Shown in pieces: positions 7,550 through 16,337 of a stretch of 64,000 nucleotides of DNA; position 1 is the stretch's first letter; each line of letters begins with the position of its first letter. Where the stretch lies: the NCBI RefSeq assembly GCF_010365285.1, contig NZ_CP048286.1, positions 6,374,001 through 6,438,000 on the forward strand, given 5' to 3'. The stretch comes from Paenibacillus rhizovicinus (lineage in GTDB: Bacteria > Bacillota > Bacilli > Paenibacillales > Paenibacillaceae). The notes under the pieces were generated by a model, which worked only from the letters and a program-made list of their open reading frames with translations, searched no databases and was not told the DNA's origin. The translations under genes and the position numbers were made by a program.

Positions 7550-8146
7550 ATGAACAAGAGCTATGAAGTAGAGTATTGCAATTTAGAGCTGCGATTCGAC
7601 CGCCGGCAAATCCAAAATCTCATTCGGGATTTGATCCAGGAGGGTTATTCGCTTTATTGGAGCGAAACAGAAGTTTATTTTCTCATCTCCGTACGAAGCG
7701 GCCGCAAACTGGTTAAACTTCGGTTTCAACGGATGCGCAACCGCTATAAAATCGTCGGCGATTATTTAATCAAGGATGAGAAGCTGTCGGATTTGCTGGA
7801 GAAGCTGATCAACGATTCACGAGGTCATGCAGTGGTCAAACGGTTCAAGGACAGACAGATCGTCATTGAAAGCATTATGTTTGGCGAAATCATAAGACTT
7901 GTGGAGGTGTCCGGCATGGAGCATCGGATCATTTATCAGAAGAAACCTTTTGTCACAGTGGAAGAAGTGATTCAGGCGTTTCAGTCGAAGAGAGCCGAAG
8001 AGCGTGCGTCCGTTCTCCGTTACGAACTTGATTACGAACTGTCCGTCCTCCACGAAGCGATTACCGAAGGGCGCGAAACCGACATGGCGCAGTCCAAAGA
8101 GAGGCTGCAATCCCTAAGAACTGAGATGATACAGCTTGAGCTTTGA
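7550..8146 (+). CDS. Conserved-looking cytoplasmic protein of unknown function
   Basis: This 198-residue protein has no family that I recognise. It is soluble and rich in charged residues. The first 75 residues look strand-rich (MNKSYEVEYCNLELRF, SLYWSETEVYFLISV, KLRFQRMRNRYKIVGDYL), and the last 60 form likely helices with coiled-coil character (SKRAEERASVLRYELDYEL). ATG 7550 is taken because GGGAGGGATTGCCG precedes it; an upstream frame extension to 7493 has no ribosome site. It forms a single-gene unit with a terminator at 8173-8208. Confidence 0.65.
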   Translation: MNKSYEVEYCNLELRFDRRQIQNLIRDLIQEGYSLYWSETEVYFLISVRSGRKLVKLRFQRMRNRYKIVGDYLIKDEKLSDLLEKLINDSRGHAVVKRFKDRQIVIESIMFGEIIRLVEVSGMEHRIIYQKKPFVTVEEVIQAFQSKRAEERASVLRYELDYELSVLHEAITEGRETDMAQSKERLQSLRTEMIQLEL

Positions 8147-8172
8147 AATACCAATAAGCGAAATCATTAAAT

Positions 8173-8208
8173 AAACTCCCGGTGCTAAACGAACCGGGGG
8201 TTTATTTT
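8173..8208 (+). terminator. Terminator of the 198-residue protein gene
   Basis: AAACTCCCGGT pairs with ACCGGGGGTTT around a 9-base loop, followed by ATTTTG. Confidence 0.7.
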
Positions 8209-8270
8209 GATTATATAAGCATTTGGAAGCAGGACGACGGCTGCCGAGAGAGCTCGGTAGCCGACATGCG

Positions 8271-8302
8271 AATTCCGGGTCCAAGGATGGAGCCCCGGAG
8301 GG
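8271..8302. repeat. Partial copy of the TTCCGGGTCC repeat module
   Basis: The stretch begins AATTCCGGGTCCAAGGATGG and goes on AGCCCCGGAGGG. It is a shortened version of the module present in full at 8428-8486 and 8868-8924. It lies in the gene-free interval 8147-9165, which holds only repeats and the gndA promoter. Confidence 0.7.
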
Positions 8303-8346
8303 AAGGATTGTGAACTAAGGCAGCAAGCCGCGTAGGACTGCCGACA

Positions 8347-8505
8347 GAAAGTGTGTCCGCGTCAGCGGACGAAAACGAGCCTTCCTCCAACGCAACTTCG
8401 AAGGCGGCCCCGCAGCAGGCACGCAAATTCCGGGTCCAGGGGCGGAGTCCCTGGGGTCCCCCTTAGGCAAGGGGGATTTAAGGGGTTGTGAAACGCTTTA
8501 GGGTT
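8347..8505. repeat. Intergenic repeat, copy 1 (about 155 bp)
   Basis: Near-identical to 8787-8946, with about eight differences. It has two modules. Module 1 is a hairpin, GTCCGC (8355-8360) with GCGGAC (8365-8370), followed by GAAAACGAGC. Module 2 is TTCCGGGTCCAGGGGCGGAG, then a second palindrome CCCCCTT-AGGC-AAGGGGG and ATTTAAGGGG. A GTGAAACGCTTTAGGG element follows. No start codon with a ribosome site lies in it. Related modules recur near dapF at 62.8-63.2 kb. Confidence 0.9.
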
Positions 8506-8526
8506 TGGCAAAAAATGCGCAACCAG

Positions 8527-8600
8527 CTCTAAAGAATCCTATACGTCTTAAATCAACAAAACAGACACCAAAAGCAGGCTAAAGAATCCACTACGTCTTA
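8527..8600. repeat. Pair of CTAAAGAATCC-TACGTCTTA repeats
   Basis: CTAAAGAATCCTATACGTCTTA (around 8529-8550) and the nearly identical CTAAAGAATCCACTACGTC (from 8579) are direct repeats about 50 bases apart, in the gap between the two long repeat copies. Confidence 0.75.
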
Positions 8601-8635
8601 TTGATGCGAAATTGATTGGGCAAGCAGGATCAAAT

Positions 8636-8717
8636 GCCAAATAGCGCTGCTGAAGTTCGTTACGGTGCTAGAAGCAGCAATTAGGGGCAAATAGCGCCAT
8701 CTCGATTCGTTAGCGCC
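8636..8717. repeat. Pair of CAAATAGCGC...TTCGTTA repeats
   Basis: CAAATAGCGCTGCTGAAG (8638) with TTCGTTACGG, and CAAATAGCGCCATCTCGA (8688) with TTCGTTAGCG, form two copies of a 25-30 base element spaced 50 bases apart. The same 50-base spacing is seen for the neighbouring CTAAAGAATCC pair. Confidence 0.7.
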
Positions 8718-8786
8718 GGTGGGATAAACTTCCAAACGGCTAGCGTCAACTAATTGCAGGCACCCAGTAAAGGAAGAACGCAAGCT

Positions 8787-8946
8787 GAAAGTGTGTCCGC
8801 GCCAGCGGACGAAAACGAGCCTTCCTCCAACGCAACTTCGAAGGCGGCCCCGCAGCAGGTACGCAAAATTCCGGGTCCAGGGACGGAGCCCCTGGGGTCC
8901 CCCTTAGGCAAGGGGGATTTAGGAGGTTGGGAAACGCATTAGGGGG
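8787..8946. repeat. Intergenic repeat, copy 2 (about 155 bp)
   Basis: This is the second copy of the 8347-8505 repeat, with the same hairpin (GTCCGC at 8795, GCGGAC at 8805) and the same GGGTCCCCC/AAGGGGG module. The differences include compensating or neutral changes such as AGTCCCT to AGCCCCT, which improves pairing with CAGGGAC. GTTGTGAAA elements continue to about 9000. Small frames in it (for example 8754-8942) are products of the repeat, not genes. Confidence 0.9.
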
Positions 8947-9055
8947 TTGTGAAAATGTTTCAAAGGTTGTGAAACGCCTTAGGGTTTTGAAAATGTTTTA
9001 AAGGTGTCGTCAAAAGCTTTTCAAAAAGCAAATCGACATTTTTCTCCCCGACTAG

Positions 9056-9084
9056 TTTTCATTAGCGTTCAAAAAGAGTAAAAT
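9056..9084 (+). promoter_or_regulatory. Possible sigma-A promoter of gndA
   Basis: TTTTCA (9056-9061), 17 bases, then TAAAAT (9079-9084). The -35 is weak (4/6) and the -10 good (5/6). It is the best candidate in the 200 bases before gndA. Confidence 0.45.
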
Positions 9085-9165
9085 AGGAGTATTGTATGCG
9101 TATAGAGCCTCACGGCACGGCGCAATGCTTCAACACAATATCAGAGAAAAGGTGTGGAGAATTCT

Positions 9166-10578
9166 ATGTCTAAGCAGCAAATCGGCGTTATCGGCCTTGC
9201 CGTCATGGGTAAGAACCTTGCGCTCAACATTGAAAGCAGAGGCTTTACGGTATCCGTATTCAACCGTTCGCGCGAGAAAACGGACGACTTGATGAAGGAA
9301 GCAGCTGGCAAAAACCTCGTCGGTACATACACAATCGAAGAATTCGTACAATCCCTTGAAGTACCTCGCAAAATCTTGATCATGGTTCAAGCAGGCGCAG
9401 GCACGGATGCGACGATCGACTCGCTCGTTCCGCTGCTCGACCAAGGCGATATCATCATCGACGGCGGCAACGCCTACTTCCCTGATACGGTTCGCCGCAG
9501 CAAAGACCTTGAAGGTCGCGGCATCCGCTTCATCGGCACCGGCGTTTCCGGCGGCGAAGAAGGCGCGCTGAAAGGACCGTCCATCATGCCTGGCGGTCAA
9601 GAATCGGCTTATAAACTCGTTGAACCGATTCTGACGGCAATTTCCGCTAAAGTCGGCGGCGACCCTTGCTGCACATACATCGGCCCGGACGGTGCCGGCC
9701 ACTATGTGAAAATGGTTCACAACGGCATCGAGTACGGCGACATGCAGCTGATCTGCGAAGCTTACGACCTGCTCAGCCGCGTACTCGGCGTTAGCACGGA
9801 AGAGCTGCAATCCATCTTCACGGAATGGAACAAAGGCGAGCTCGACAGCTACCTGATCGAAATTACTGCAGACATTTTCTCCAAATACGATCCGGATACG
9901 AACAAACCGATGGTTGACGTTATCCTTGACTCCGCCGGCCAGAAGGGTACCGGTAAATGGACGAGCCAAAGCGCCCTGGATCTCGGCGTTCCGCTGTCGA
10001 TCATTACGGAATCCGTATTCTCCAGGTTCTTGTCCGCGCTTAAGCAAGAACGCGTAGCAGCAAGCAAATTGCTGAAAGGACCGCAAGCGGCTCCATTCCA
10101 AGGCGACAAAGCGGCATTCATCGAAGCCGTTCGCAAAGCGCTGTTCGCGAGCAAAATTTGCTCTTACGCGCAAGGCTTCGCTCAAATGCGCGCGGCATCC
10201 GACGAGTACGGCTGGAACCTTCGCTACGGCGATATCGCGATGATCTTCCGCGGCGGCTGCATCATTCGCGCCGGCTTCCTGCAAAACATCAAAGATGCTT
10301 ACGATCGCAATGCCGATCTGAGCAACCTGCTGCTTGACGAATACTTCAAAGAAATCGTGGAATCGTACCAAGGCGCATGGCGCGAAGTAATCGCAACGGC
10401 CGTGACGCAAGGCATTCCGGTACCGGCGTTCTCAAGCGCGCTGTCCTACTACGACAGCTACCGCACGGAGCGTCTTCCGGCGAACCTGCTGCAGGCGCAG
10501 CGTGACTACTTCGGCGCTCACACGTTCAAACGCGTGGACAAAGAAGGCACGTTCCACTTCAACTGGATTCAATCGTAA
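9166..10578 (+). CDS. gndA: 6-phosphogluconate dehydrogenase, NADP-type decarboxylating
   Basis: The 470-residue enzyme converts 6-phosphogluconate to ribulose 5-phosphate, CO2 and NADPH in the oxidative pentose phosphate pathway. It shows the dinucleotide-binding start [15 protein letters not shown] and NRSREK, typical of NADP users. It also has the substrate motifs [19 protein letters not shown] and [15 protein letters not shown]. The C-terminal all-alpha domain is complete to AHTFKR. Length agrees with the long 6PGDH family (about 470). I use ATG 9166 because the protein then starts [11 protein letters not shown] and GGTGTGGAG precedes it. The gene end overlaps a convergent gene by 20 bases. 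Confidence 0.97.
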   Translation: MSKQQIGVIGLAVMGKNLALNIESRGFTVSVFNRSREKTDDLMKEAAGKNLVGTYTIEEFVQSLEVPRKILIMVQAGAGTDATIDSLVPLLDQGDIIIDGGNAYFPDTVRRSKDLEGRGIRFIGTGVSGGEEGALKGPSIMPGGQESAYKLVEPILTAISAKVGGDPCCTYIGPDGAGHYVKMVHNGIEYGDMQLICEAYDLLSRVLGVSTEELQSIFTEWNKGELDSYLIEITADIFSKYDPDTNKPMVDVILDSAGQKGTGKWTSQSALDLGVPLSIITESVFSRFLSALKQERVAASKLLKGPQAAPFQGDKAAFIEAVRKALFASKICSYAQGFAQMRAASDEYGWNLRYGDIAMIFRGGCIIRAGFLQNIKDAYDRNADLSNLLLDEYFKEIVESYQGAWREVIATAVTQGIPVPAFSSALSYYDSYRTERLPANLLQAQRDYFGAHTFKRVDKEGTFHFNWIQS

Positions 10579-10858
10579 GACCGGCTATCAATTCCTGCAG
10601 GTACAGGCGCAGCCGGTCGGCTTCAGGGCCGCATCCGTTGCGCTGCTTCAGCAGGAGCAAGGAAGCTTCCGCGAAGCTTTGAAATTTTCTTAATAAGAGT
10701 GGCTGGGGGAGACCGTGCAATTCGGGTGCTTCGTCAGCCATTTTCTTTTTCACGAATTCGAGCGTCCAGATGACGTCCTCGCGGGACAAAGGGTAATCGG
10801 GATCGTTGATGCGGTTGACGCGATATAGAGCGGAGAAGGGTTCAGGCATGGAAGCCAT
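10559..10858 (-). CDS. Small conserved-looking protein of unknown function
   Basis: The 99-residue frame has a good start: AAAGGAG nine bases before ATG 10858. It begins [19 protein letters not shown] and contains the helix-rich [20 protein letters not shown] and [12 protein letters not shown]. It has no signal or membrane segment and I do not recognise the family. Its last 20 bases overlap the 3' end of gndA on the other strand. It is divergent from aroK across a 139-base gap. Confidence 0.6.
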   Translation of the reverse strand: MASMPEPFSALYRVNRINDPDYPLSREDVIWTLEFVKKKMADEAPELHGLPQPLLLRKFQSFAEASLLLLKQRNGCGPEADRLRLYLQELIAGLTIESS

Positions 10859-10997
10859 GAAATTCACTCCTTTCAAAGTAAGCACCAGTACTATCAACTC
10901 TACGGTAGAAACAAGTTTTTTATACCCGTGTATCTCTAATAATGCTATAATCATGAAACATGTTTATCGTGTAAAGACGTAAGGGAAGGTGTCAATC

Positions 10998-11519
10998 ATG
11001 AGCGACAATAAGCCGCTGCAGCATGTGGTACTCATCGGTTTCATGGGCACGGGCAAATCCACGGTCGGCAAACAACTCGCGAGACGGCTGGGCTGCTCGA
11101 CCTGCGACGTGGATGCCGAAATCGTGAAGCGCGAAGGAGAAGAGATCGCCTCCATCTTCTCGAGCCGGGGCGAGAACGCCTTCCGGGCCGCGGAGACGGA
11201 AGCATTGGAAGCCGTGCTGAGTACGCGGGACACGCTTGTCGTCGCGACAGGCGGCGGGGCTGTGCTTGCGCCGGCCAATCGCGAGCTCATGATGAAGAAC
11301 GGATTTGTCGTGGCGCTTACGGCGGATCCCGAGCAATTGATCGCGCGCGTCAGCCAAGATCCGGACCGGCCGCTGCTCGAGGGCAACGTTCGGGAACGCG
11401 TCTATAAGCTGCTCGAAGACCGGAAGCATGCCTATGATTTTGCACACTTGACGATCGATACGACGACCCTCGCCGTCGAAGAGGTCGTGGAACGAATCGC
11501 GCAAGCCATGATCCGCTAG
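10998..11519 (+). CDS. aroK: Shikimate kinase
   Basis: The 173-residue protein phosphorylates shikimate in the chorismate pathway. It has the Walker A loop GFMGTGKST (about 14-22), the shikimate-binding Asp in CDVDAEI, the SRGENAFR segment and the GGGAV loop (about 82-86). The lid arginine is in QDPDRPLLEG. ATG 10998 has GGGAAGG at good spacing; the GTG at 10989 lies inside the ribosome site. It is followed after 102 bases by aroA, so two successive steps flanking chorismate formation are encoded together. Confidence 0.96.
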   Translation: MSDNKPLQHVVLIGFMGTGKSTVGKQLARRLGCSTCDVDAEIVKREGEEIASIFSSRGENAFRAAETEALEAVLSTRDTLVVATGGGAVLAPANRELMMKNGFVVALTADPEQLIARVSQDPDRPLLEGNVRERVYKLLEDRKHAYDFAHLTIDTTTLAVEEVVERIAQAMIR

Positions 11520-11621
11520 AGCCTGTCCGGACGGAATTGCTTTCGCGCATTCGTTCGGCCGTTTCCATCGGACGGATTCTTATCAGCCAATATTCCATTA
11601 ATGAAGGGGATCTACGCAACT

Positions 11622-12920
11622 ATGGACGTTCTTGTTACTCCTACACCAAGACTGCAAGGCGAGCTTCAAGCGCTATCTTCGAAAAACTACACGACCCGTT
11701 ACCTGTTGGTCGCGGCGCTTGCGGAAGGCACAAGCACGATTTATTACCCGGCTCACAGCGAAGACAGCGATGCGATGCGCCGCTGCATCCGCGATTTGGG
11801 TGCAGTAATCGAAGAAGACGAAGAGAAAATCACGATTACCGGCTTCGGCGCGAACCCGCGCGACGTGAAAGAGCTTGACGTCGGCAACGCAGGCGCCGTA
11901 TTGCGTTTTCTTATGGCGATCGCGGCCCTGGCACCGGATGTCACGTTCATTAACCGCTACCCGGATTCCCTTGGCAAACGCCCGCATGACGATCTGATCG
12001 ATGCACTCGGTCAAATCGGCGTGGACGTACAGCACAACGCCGGCAAACTGCCGATCACGATCCACGGCGGCGCGGCCAAAGGCGGAAAAATCCAAGTATC
12101 CGGCAATGTCAGCTCTCAGTTCCTGAGCGCGCTCCTCTTCCTGACGCCGCTGCTGCAAGAAGACAGCGAGATCGAAGTGCTGCATGATTTGAAATCCAAA
12201 GTCGTCGTCGGCCAGACGCTGGAAGTGCTGGAGCAGGCGGGCATCGTTATCGAAGCGAGCGAGGACCTGATGCGCTACCGCGTGAAGGGCGGACAGAAAT
12301 ACGCGGCCAAAGAATATATCGTGCAAGGCGACTACCCGGGCTCCGCGGCCGTGCTCGCGGCGGCTGCCGTCACGCAATCGGACGTGAAGCTGCATCGTCT
12401 AATGGAGAACAGCAAGCAGGGCGAGCGAGCGATCGTAGACGTGCTGCGGATGATGGAAGTTCCGCTGACGCATGACAACGGCGTCGTTCACGTGCAAGGC
12501 AACGGCAAGCTGAAAGCATTGGAGTTCGACGGCGACAAAGCGACGGACGCCGTGCTGGCCATGGTTGCCGCAGCTGTATTCGCCGAAGGCACGTCCCGTT
12601 TCTACGACGTCGAGAACCTTCGTTTCAAAGAATGCGACCGGATTACCGATTACTTGAACGAGCTTCGCAAAGCAGGCGCCAACGTAGAAGAGCGCCGCAG
12701 TGAAATCATCGTGCATGGACGTCCGGAAGGCGTCGAAGGCGGCGTGGACATTATCGCGCATTACGATCACCGCGTAATCATGGCGCTGACCGTTGTCGGT
12801 CTCCGCGCGAAAGCGCCGATCCGCATTCACGATGCGCATCACGTGGCCAAATCCTACCCGATCTTCTTCGACCACATGAAGGCGCTTGGCGCGAACGTGG
12901 AATGGGTGGAATCCAAGTAA
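11622..12920 (+). CDS. aroA: 3-phosphoshikimate 1-carboxyvinyltransferase (EPSP synthase)
   Basis: The 432-residue enzyme joins PEP to shikimate 3-phosphate. The N-terminal SSKNYTTRYLLVAALAEG corresponds to the usual GSKSISNRAL segment with its Lys and Arg. NVSSQFLSALLFLTPLL, QGDYPGSAAVLAAAAV, ENLRFKECDRI and HYDHRVIMAL are the later conserved blocks. In the PEP-site loop, the usual NAGT reads GNAGAVLRFL, so residue 92 is Ala where Thr97 stands in E. coli AroA, and the residue two after the Arg-block start is Phe rather than Pro. ATG 11622 follows AAGGGGA. It may be a divergent form or a second paralogue; the active-site Asp and Glu regions are intact. Confidence 0.92.
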   Translation: MDVLVTPTPRLQGELQALSSKNYTTRYLLVAALAEGTSTIYYPAHSEDSDAMRRCIRDLGAVIEEDEEKITITGFGANPRDVKELDVGNAGAVLRFLMAIAALAPDVTFINRYPDSLGKRPHDDLIDALGQIGVDVQHNAGKLPITIHGGAAKGGKIQVSGNVSSQFLSALLFLTPLLQEDSEIEVLHDLKSKVVVGQTLEVLEQAGIVIEASEDLMRYRVKGGQKYAAKEYIVQGDYPGSAAVLAAAAVTQSDVKLHRLMENSKQGERAIVDVLRMMEVPLTHDNGVVHVQGNGKLKALEFDGDKATDAVLAMVAAAVFAEGTSRFYDVENLRFKECDRITDYLNELRKAGANVEERRSEIIVHGRPEGVEGGVDIIAHYDHRVIMALTVVGLRAKAPIRIHDAHHVAKSYPIFFDHMKALGANVEWVESK

Positions 12921-12983
12921 GGCAAGCTAAGCTAATATGCGTTTGGCCGTTATGACTTTTCTAAGAGGAAGGATGGATATCGG

Positions 12984-13418
12984 ATGGCGTTCTCAAACCC
13001 TTCGCGGGATGAAATCAAGCGGATTTTAGAGGCATCGAACACGATAGCTGTCGTCGGCTTGTCCGACAATCCGGAGCGTACCTCCCATATGGTGTCAGAG
13101 GCGATGCAGGCTAAAGGCTACCGGATCGTTCCCGTCAATCCGAATGCACAGGCGATTCTCGGGGAAACGAGCTACCCGTCGCTGCGGGATATTCCGTTTC
13201 CCGTCGACATTGTCAACGTGTTTCGCCGCAGCGAGCACACGCCTCCCATTGCGCAGGAAGCAGCCGAGATCGGGGCCAAGACGCTTTGGCTTCAACTCGG
13301 CGTCGAAAGCGAGGAGGCGGCGGCGATCGCGGAACAGGCCGGATTGCAGGTTATCATGGACCGCTGCATTAAGGTCGAGGATGCCATCCTGATGCCGCAA
13401 GGCAAATCCAGATCCTAA
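12984..13418 (+). CDS. CoA-binding protein (YccU/YneT type)
   Basis: This 144-residue Rossmann-fold protein contains TIAVVGLSDNPERTSHMVSE, the nucleotide-binding loop of the CoA_binding family, and the motifs NPNAQAILGE, YPSLRDIP, VDIVNVFRRSEH and MDRCIKVE. Family members bind CoA tightly; a physiological role is not established. It follows aroA by 63 bases in the same direction and may be cotranscribed. Confidence 0.88.
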   Translation: MAFSNPSRDEIKRILEASNTIAVVGLSDNPERTSHMVSEAMQAKGYRIVPVNPNAQAILGETSYPSLRDIPFPVDIVNVFRRSEHTPPIAQEAAEIGAKTLWLQLGVESEEAAAIAEQAGLQVIMDRCIKVEDAILMPQGKSRS

Positions 13419-13529
13419 CAAACATAAAAACGCGTCGTCTCTCCAACAATAAAGGAGGCTTTCGAGGGCTAAAGCTTTGAAGCGGAAGCCCCGTGGCCAA
13501 TCCATGAATTCTAGGAGGACAACACAACG

Positions 13530-14300
13530 ATGAATCAATTTGGACAGCAAGGCTTTAATGGAAATGCGAACGGAATGGGCCAACAGAACCGTTATCAGCC
13601 TTCAGGCTACGTGCAATCCCATTATCAAGGCATTTCTAAGCAAGCCGGCAGTATTGCCGCGCAGTCCAATACCGGACCGGTCATTTCTCAATTGGGTTAT
13701 TCGAACAACCAAGGATATGGCCAAAGCTCCTCTGGGAATTCTTACTCGTCGCACAGCAATAGCAACGCGCAGCCTGTATTATCCCACTTTGGCGGAAGCT
13801 CCGCGAATCAGTCCTCGCAGCCCGTCATTTCGCACTACGGCGGCTATCAAGCGCAGAACTCGCAGCAATCGCAGCCGTACCAATCGTCGGCTAGCTACAT
13901 GAATCAATCGAACATGGGCAGCAGCTCGTACAATGCGAATTCCCAACCGGTCATTTCGCACTTTGGGGGCTATCAGGCGCAACAATCGCAGCAATCGCAG
14001 CACCTGCAACAATCGCAGCCTCACCAATCTTCCATGTCTTACGGCCAGCAGCAGTCGCAACCGGTTATTTCGCACTTCGGCGGCTATCAAGCACAGAATG
14101 CGCAGAACCAAGGCGGCTACGGCATGAGCGGCAGTGCTCACGGCGCGACCAACTACACGAGTCAATTGGGCAACAATCCTGTACTGCAAAGCAACGGATA
14201 TGCCAACCAAGGCACGGTCATTTCTCAGACGGGATATTCGACAAGCGGCCAAGGCCAAACAAGCAGCGGCATGATGAACAGCAGCCAACAACGCTACTAG
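13530..14300 (+). CDS. Q/N/S/G-rich repeat protein with PVISHFGGY motifs
   Basis: The 256-residue protein is almost entirely low complexity, dominated by Gln, Asn, Ser, Gly and Tyr and with very few charged residues. A motif of the form (P/T)V(I/L)SxxG(G/Y) or close variants occurs at residues 50, 82, 98, 140, 178, 217 and 229. The best three copies read QPVISHFGGYQAQ or QPVISHYGGYQAQ. There is no signal peptide or membrane segment. TAGGAGG precedes the ATG and a terminator follows, so it is a complete single-gene unit. Composition resembles spore coat or exosporium proteins and prion-like domains, but I cannot assign a function. Confidence 0.75.
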   Translation: MNQFGQQGFNGNANGMGQQNRYQPSGYVQSHYQGISKQAGSIAAQSNTGPVISQLGYSNNQGYGQSSSGNSYSSHSNSNAQPVLSHFGGSSANQSSQPVISHYGGYQAQNSQQSQPYQSSASYMNQSNMGSSSYNANSQPVISHFGGYQAQQSQQSQHLQQSQPHQSSMSYGQQQSQPVISHFGGYQAQNAQNQGGYGMSGSAHGATNYTSQLGNNPVLQSNGYANQGTVISQTGYSTSGQGQTSSGMMNSSQQRY

Positions 14301-14332
14301 AACAAGACTTGTCCATACAGAGACGATTCGAA

Positions 14333-14366
14333 GACGGCGGACCTTGCGGCCCGCCGTTTTCTTTTT
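14333..14366 (+). terminator. Terminator of the Q/N-rich protein gene
   Basis: ACGGCGG (14334-14340) pairs with CCGCCGT (14351-14357), followed by TTTCTTTTT. Confidence 0.85.
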
Positions 14367-14453
14367 GACAATAGAAGGGGAAACCCTTACGATCAAATCA
14401 GGCAAAATAGGTCACAACGGCTGCAAGCGTTTTATATAGAGAGGGGGAAGCTT

Positions 14454-16337
14454 ATGAACATTATGGGTCATTTGCAGCAGCTTGGGCGCTCGTTGATGCT
14501 TCCGACCATCGTCTTGCCCGCGGCTGCGGTATTCCTTAGTCTCAGCGCGCTGCCATGGGATTCACTCGGCATGCCGAGCATACATACGCATTTGCTGACG
14601 GCGGGACAGACGCTCTTCACATTCCTGCCTTACTTGTTCGCGTTCGGCGTGGCGATGGGAATGACCAGCAACTCCGGAACGGCGGGCCTAGCGGCGATCG
14701 CGGGGATGTTTATTTATACCAGCATTATTAATGCCAGTCATTACGAACTGGAACCGACCGTGTTCACGGGCGTCATTATCGGGATTGTGACGAGTATATT
14801 GAACGAGAAATTCAAGTCGATCAAGCTTCCCGAATACATTCAATTTTTCGGCGGACCGCGGTTTGTTCCGCTCATCGTCAGCGTATTCTCGACCTTATGG
14901 GCCATCATCATGGTGCAGATCGCGCCGGGCATACATAACGCATTGATGGAGCTTGGCGACGTCGTGAACTCGGGCGGCGGGTTCGGCGTGTTTCTATTCG
15001 GATTCGTGCTGCGGATTCTGGTCGTATTCGGTCTGCACCACTTGGTCAGCCATGTATTCTGGTTTCAGGTCGGCGGCTTCCAAGCGCCCGACGGACATAT
15101 GGTGTTCGGCGATTTGCCGCGGTTCTTCGCCGGCGATCCGACGGCTGGCGGGTTTATGGCCGGCCTGTATCCGACGATGATGTTCGCGCTTCCCGCGATC
15201 GCTTTCGCCATTATTCACGAAGCGCGCGAGGACTTGAAGCCGATGATCCGCAAGACGTTCATGACCGCCGCACTGGCTTCTTTTTTAACGGGCGTGACGG
15301 AACCGATTGAATTTGCGTTTTTATTTGTAGCGCCGTACTTGTTCGTCGTTCATGCGCTGCTTTCCGGACTGATGATGTGGCTGACGTACGAGCTCGGCAT
15401 ACGAACGGGTTTTTCGTTCTCGGCAGGTGCCATCGATTTTCTGATCAATGAGCATTTGGCTACCCGAGGCTGGCTGATCATTCCGATCGGTCTATTATTC
15501 GGTCTGATTTATTACTTCATGTTCCGCTGGGCGATTCGCAGGTTCCGCATTCCGACGCCGGGCCGCGAGGAAGGTTCGCAGCTCGATGAATGGGCGGGCG
15601 ATATCCCATATCGCGCGCCGCTTATTCTGCAAGCGATCGGCGGCAAGGAGAACATCATCCAGATGGAGGCGTGCATCACCCGGCTGCGGCTCAAGGTAGG
15701 CAGCGACAAGCTGATCGATAACAACGCGCTCAAGCATCTCGGCGCGGCAGGCGTGATTCGACTCGGCGGGGGCAACGTCCAAATCGTGTTCGGCACGTAC
15801 TCCGAGCTGATCCGGGAGGAAATGAACAAAGCGATTCGCAGGGACATTTCCAGGGTGCTCTTCTGTTCCCCGGTTCAGGGCCGGATGATGCCGCTCAGCG
15901 AAGTACCCGATCCGATATTCGCGGGCAAGCTCGTCGGCGATGGCGTCGCGTTCATGCCGGATAAGGGCGAGCTTGTGTCTCCGGTGCTAGGCAAGGTCAT
16001 ACACGTCTATCCGTCGATGCACGCGATCGGCATTCGAACGCCCGACGGGCTCGAAGTGCTGCTGCACATCGGCATCGATACGTCGCAGTTGAAAGGACAT
16101 GGTTTCTCCGCGGTCGTGAAGGAAGGCGATCAGGTGAAGCCCGGCCAGCTGCTTATCACCTTCGATATGCAGAAAATCCGTAAAGGAAGCAAGTCGCTCG
16201 CGACGCCGATGGTCATCACGAATTCGGACCGCGTCAGCTCATGGAGCTTCGCTCCGTTCAAGAGCGTGAAGCGCGGGCAGGCTTCCGTCATGTCTGTCGT
16301 TCTAAAAGAGAGAAGCGGTGGAGGGGAAACAGCGTGA
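14454..16337 (+). CDS. PTS permease EIICBA, N-acetylglucosamine/glucose superfamily
   Basis: The 627-residue protein imports and phosphorylates a sugar. Domains run C-B-A: a membrane EIIC (about 1-365; LGRSLMLPTIVLPAAAV at the start, then IKLPEYIQFFGGPRFVPLI and GVTEPIEFAFLF), EIIB (about 390-470) with phospho-acceptor Cys407 in MEACITRLRLKV, and EIIA (about 485-620) with His538 in LLHIGIDTSQLKGHG. The EIIC resembles GlcNAc permeases more than PtsG, but the sugar is not certain. GAGGGGGAAG precedes ATG 14454. The stop overlaps the GTG of ptsI by 4 bases, so the general PTS enzyme is coupled to this permease. No regulatory RNA site for an antiterminator was seen. Confidence 0.93.
   Translation: MNIMGHLQQLGRSLMLPTIVLPAAAVFLSLSALPWDSLGMPSIHTHLLTAGQTLFTFLPYLFAFGVAMGMTSNSGTAGLAAIAGMFIYTSIINASHYELEPTVFTGVIIGIVTSILNEKFKSIKLPEYIQFFGGPRFVPLIVSVFSTLWAIIMVQIAPGIHNALMELGDVVNSGGGFGVFLFGFVLRILVVFGLHHLVSHVFWFQVGGFQAPDGHMVFGDLPRFFAGDPTAGGFMAGLYPTMMFALPAIAFAIIHEAREDLKPMIRKTFMTAALASFLTGVTEPIEFAFLFVAPYLFVVHALLSGLMMWLTYELGIRTGFSFSAGAIDFLINEHLATRGWLIIPIGLLFGLIYYFMFRWAIRRFRIPTPGREEGSQLDEWAGDIPYRAPLILQAIGGKENIIQMEACITRLRLKVGSDKLIDNNALKHLGAAGVIRLGGGNVQIVFGTYSELIREEMNKAIRRDISRVLFCSPVQGRMMPLSEVPDPIFAGKLVGDGVAFMPDKGELVSPVLGKVIHVYPSMHAIGIRTPDGLEVLLHIGIDTSQLKGHGFSAVVKEGDQVKPGQLLITFDMQKIRKGSKSLATPMVITNSDRVSSWSFAPFKSVKRGQASVMSVVLKERSGGGETA

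Noticed and set aside
8754-8942. 62-residue frame in the second long repeat
   Set aside because: It lacks a ribosome site and its sequence comes entirely from the intergenic repeat.
9130-10410. 426-residue frame opposite gndA
   Set aside because: Shadow frame of a high-GC gene; no family features, no ribosome site and gndA is clearly real.
14422-14435. cre-like TGCAAGCGTTTTAT before the PTS permease gene
   Set aside because: It has three mismatches at conserved positions, including both final bases, so it is too weak to annotate.
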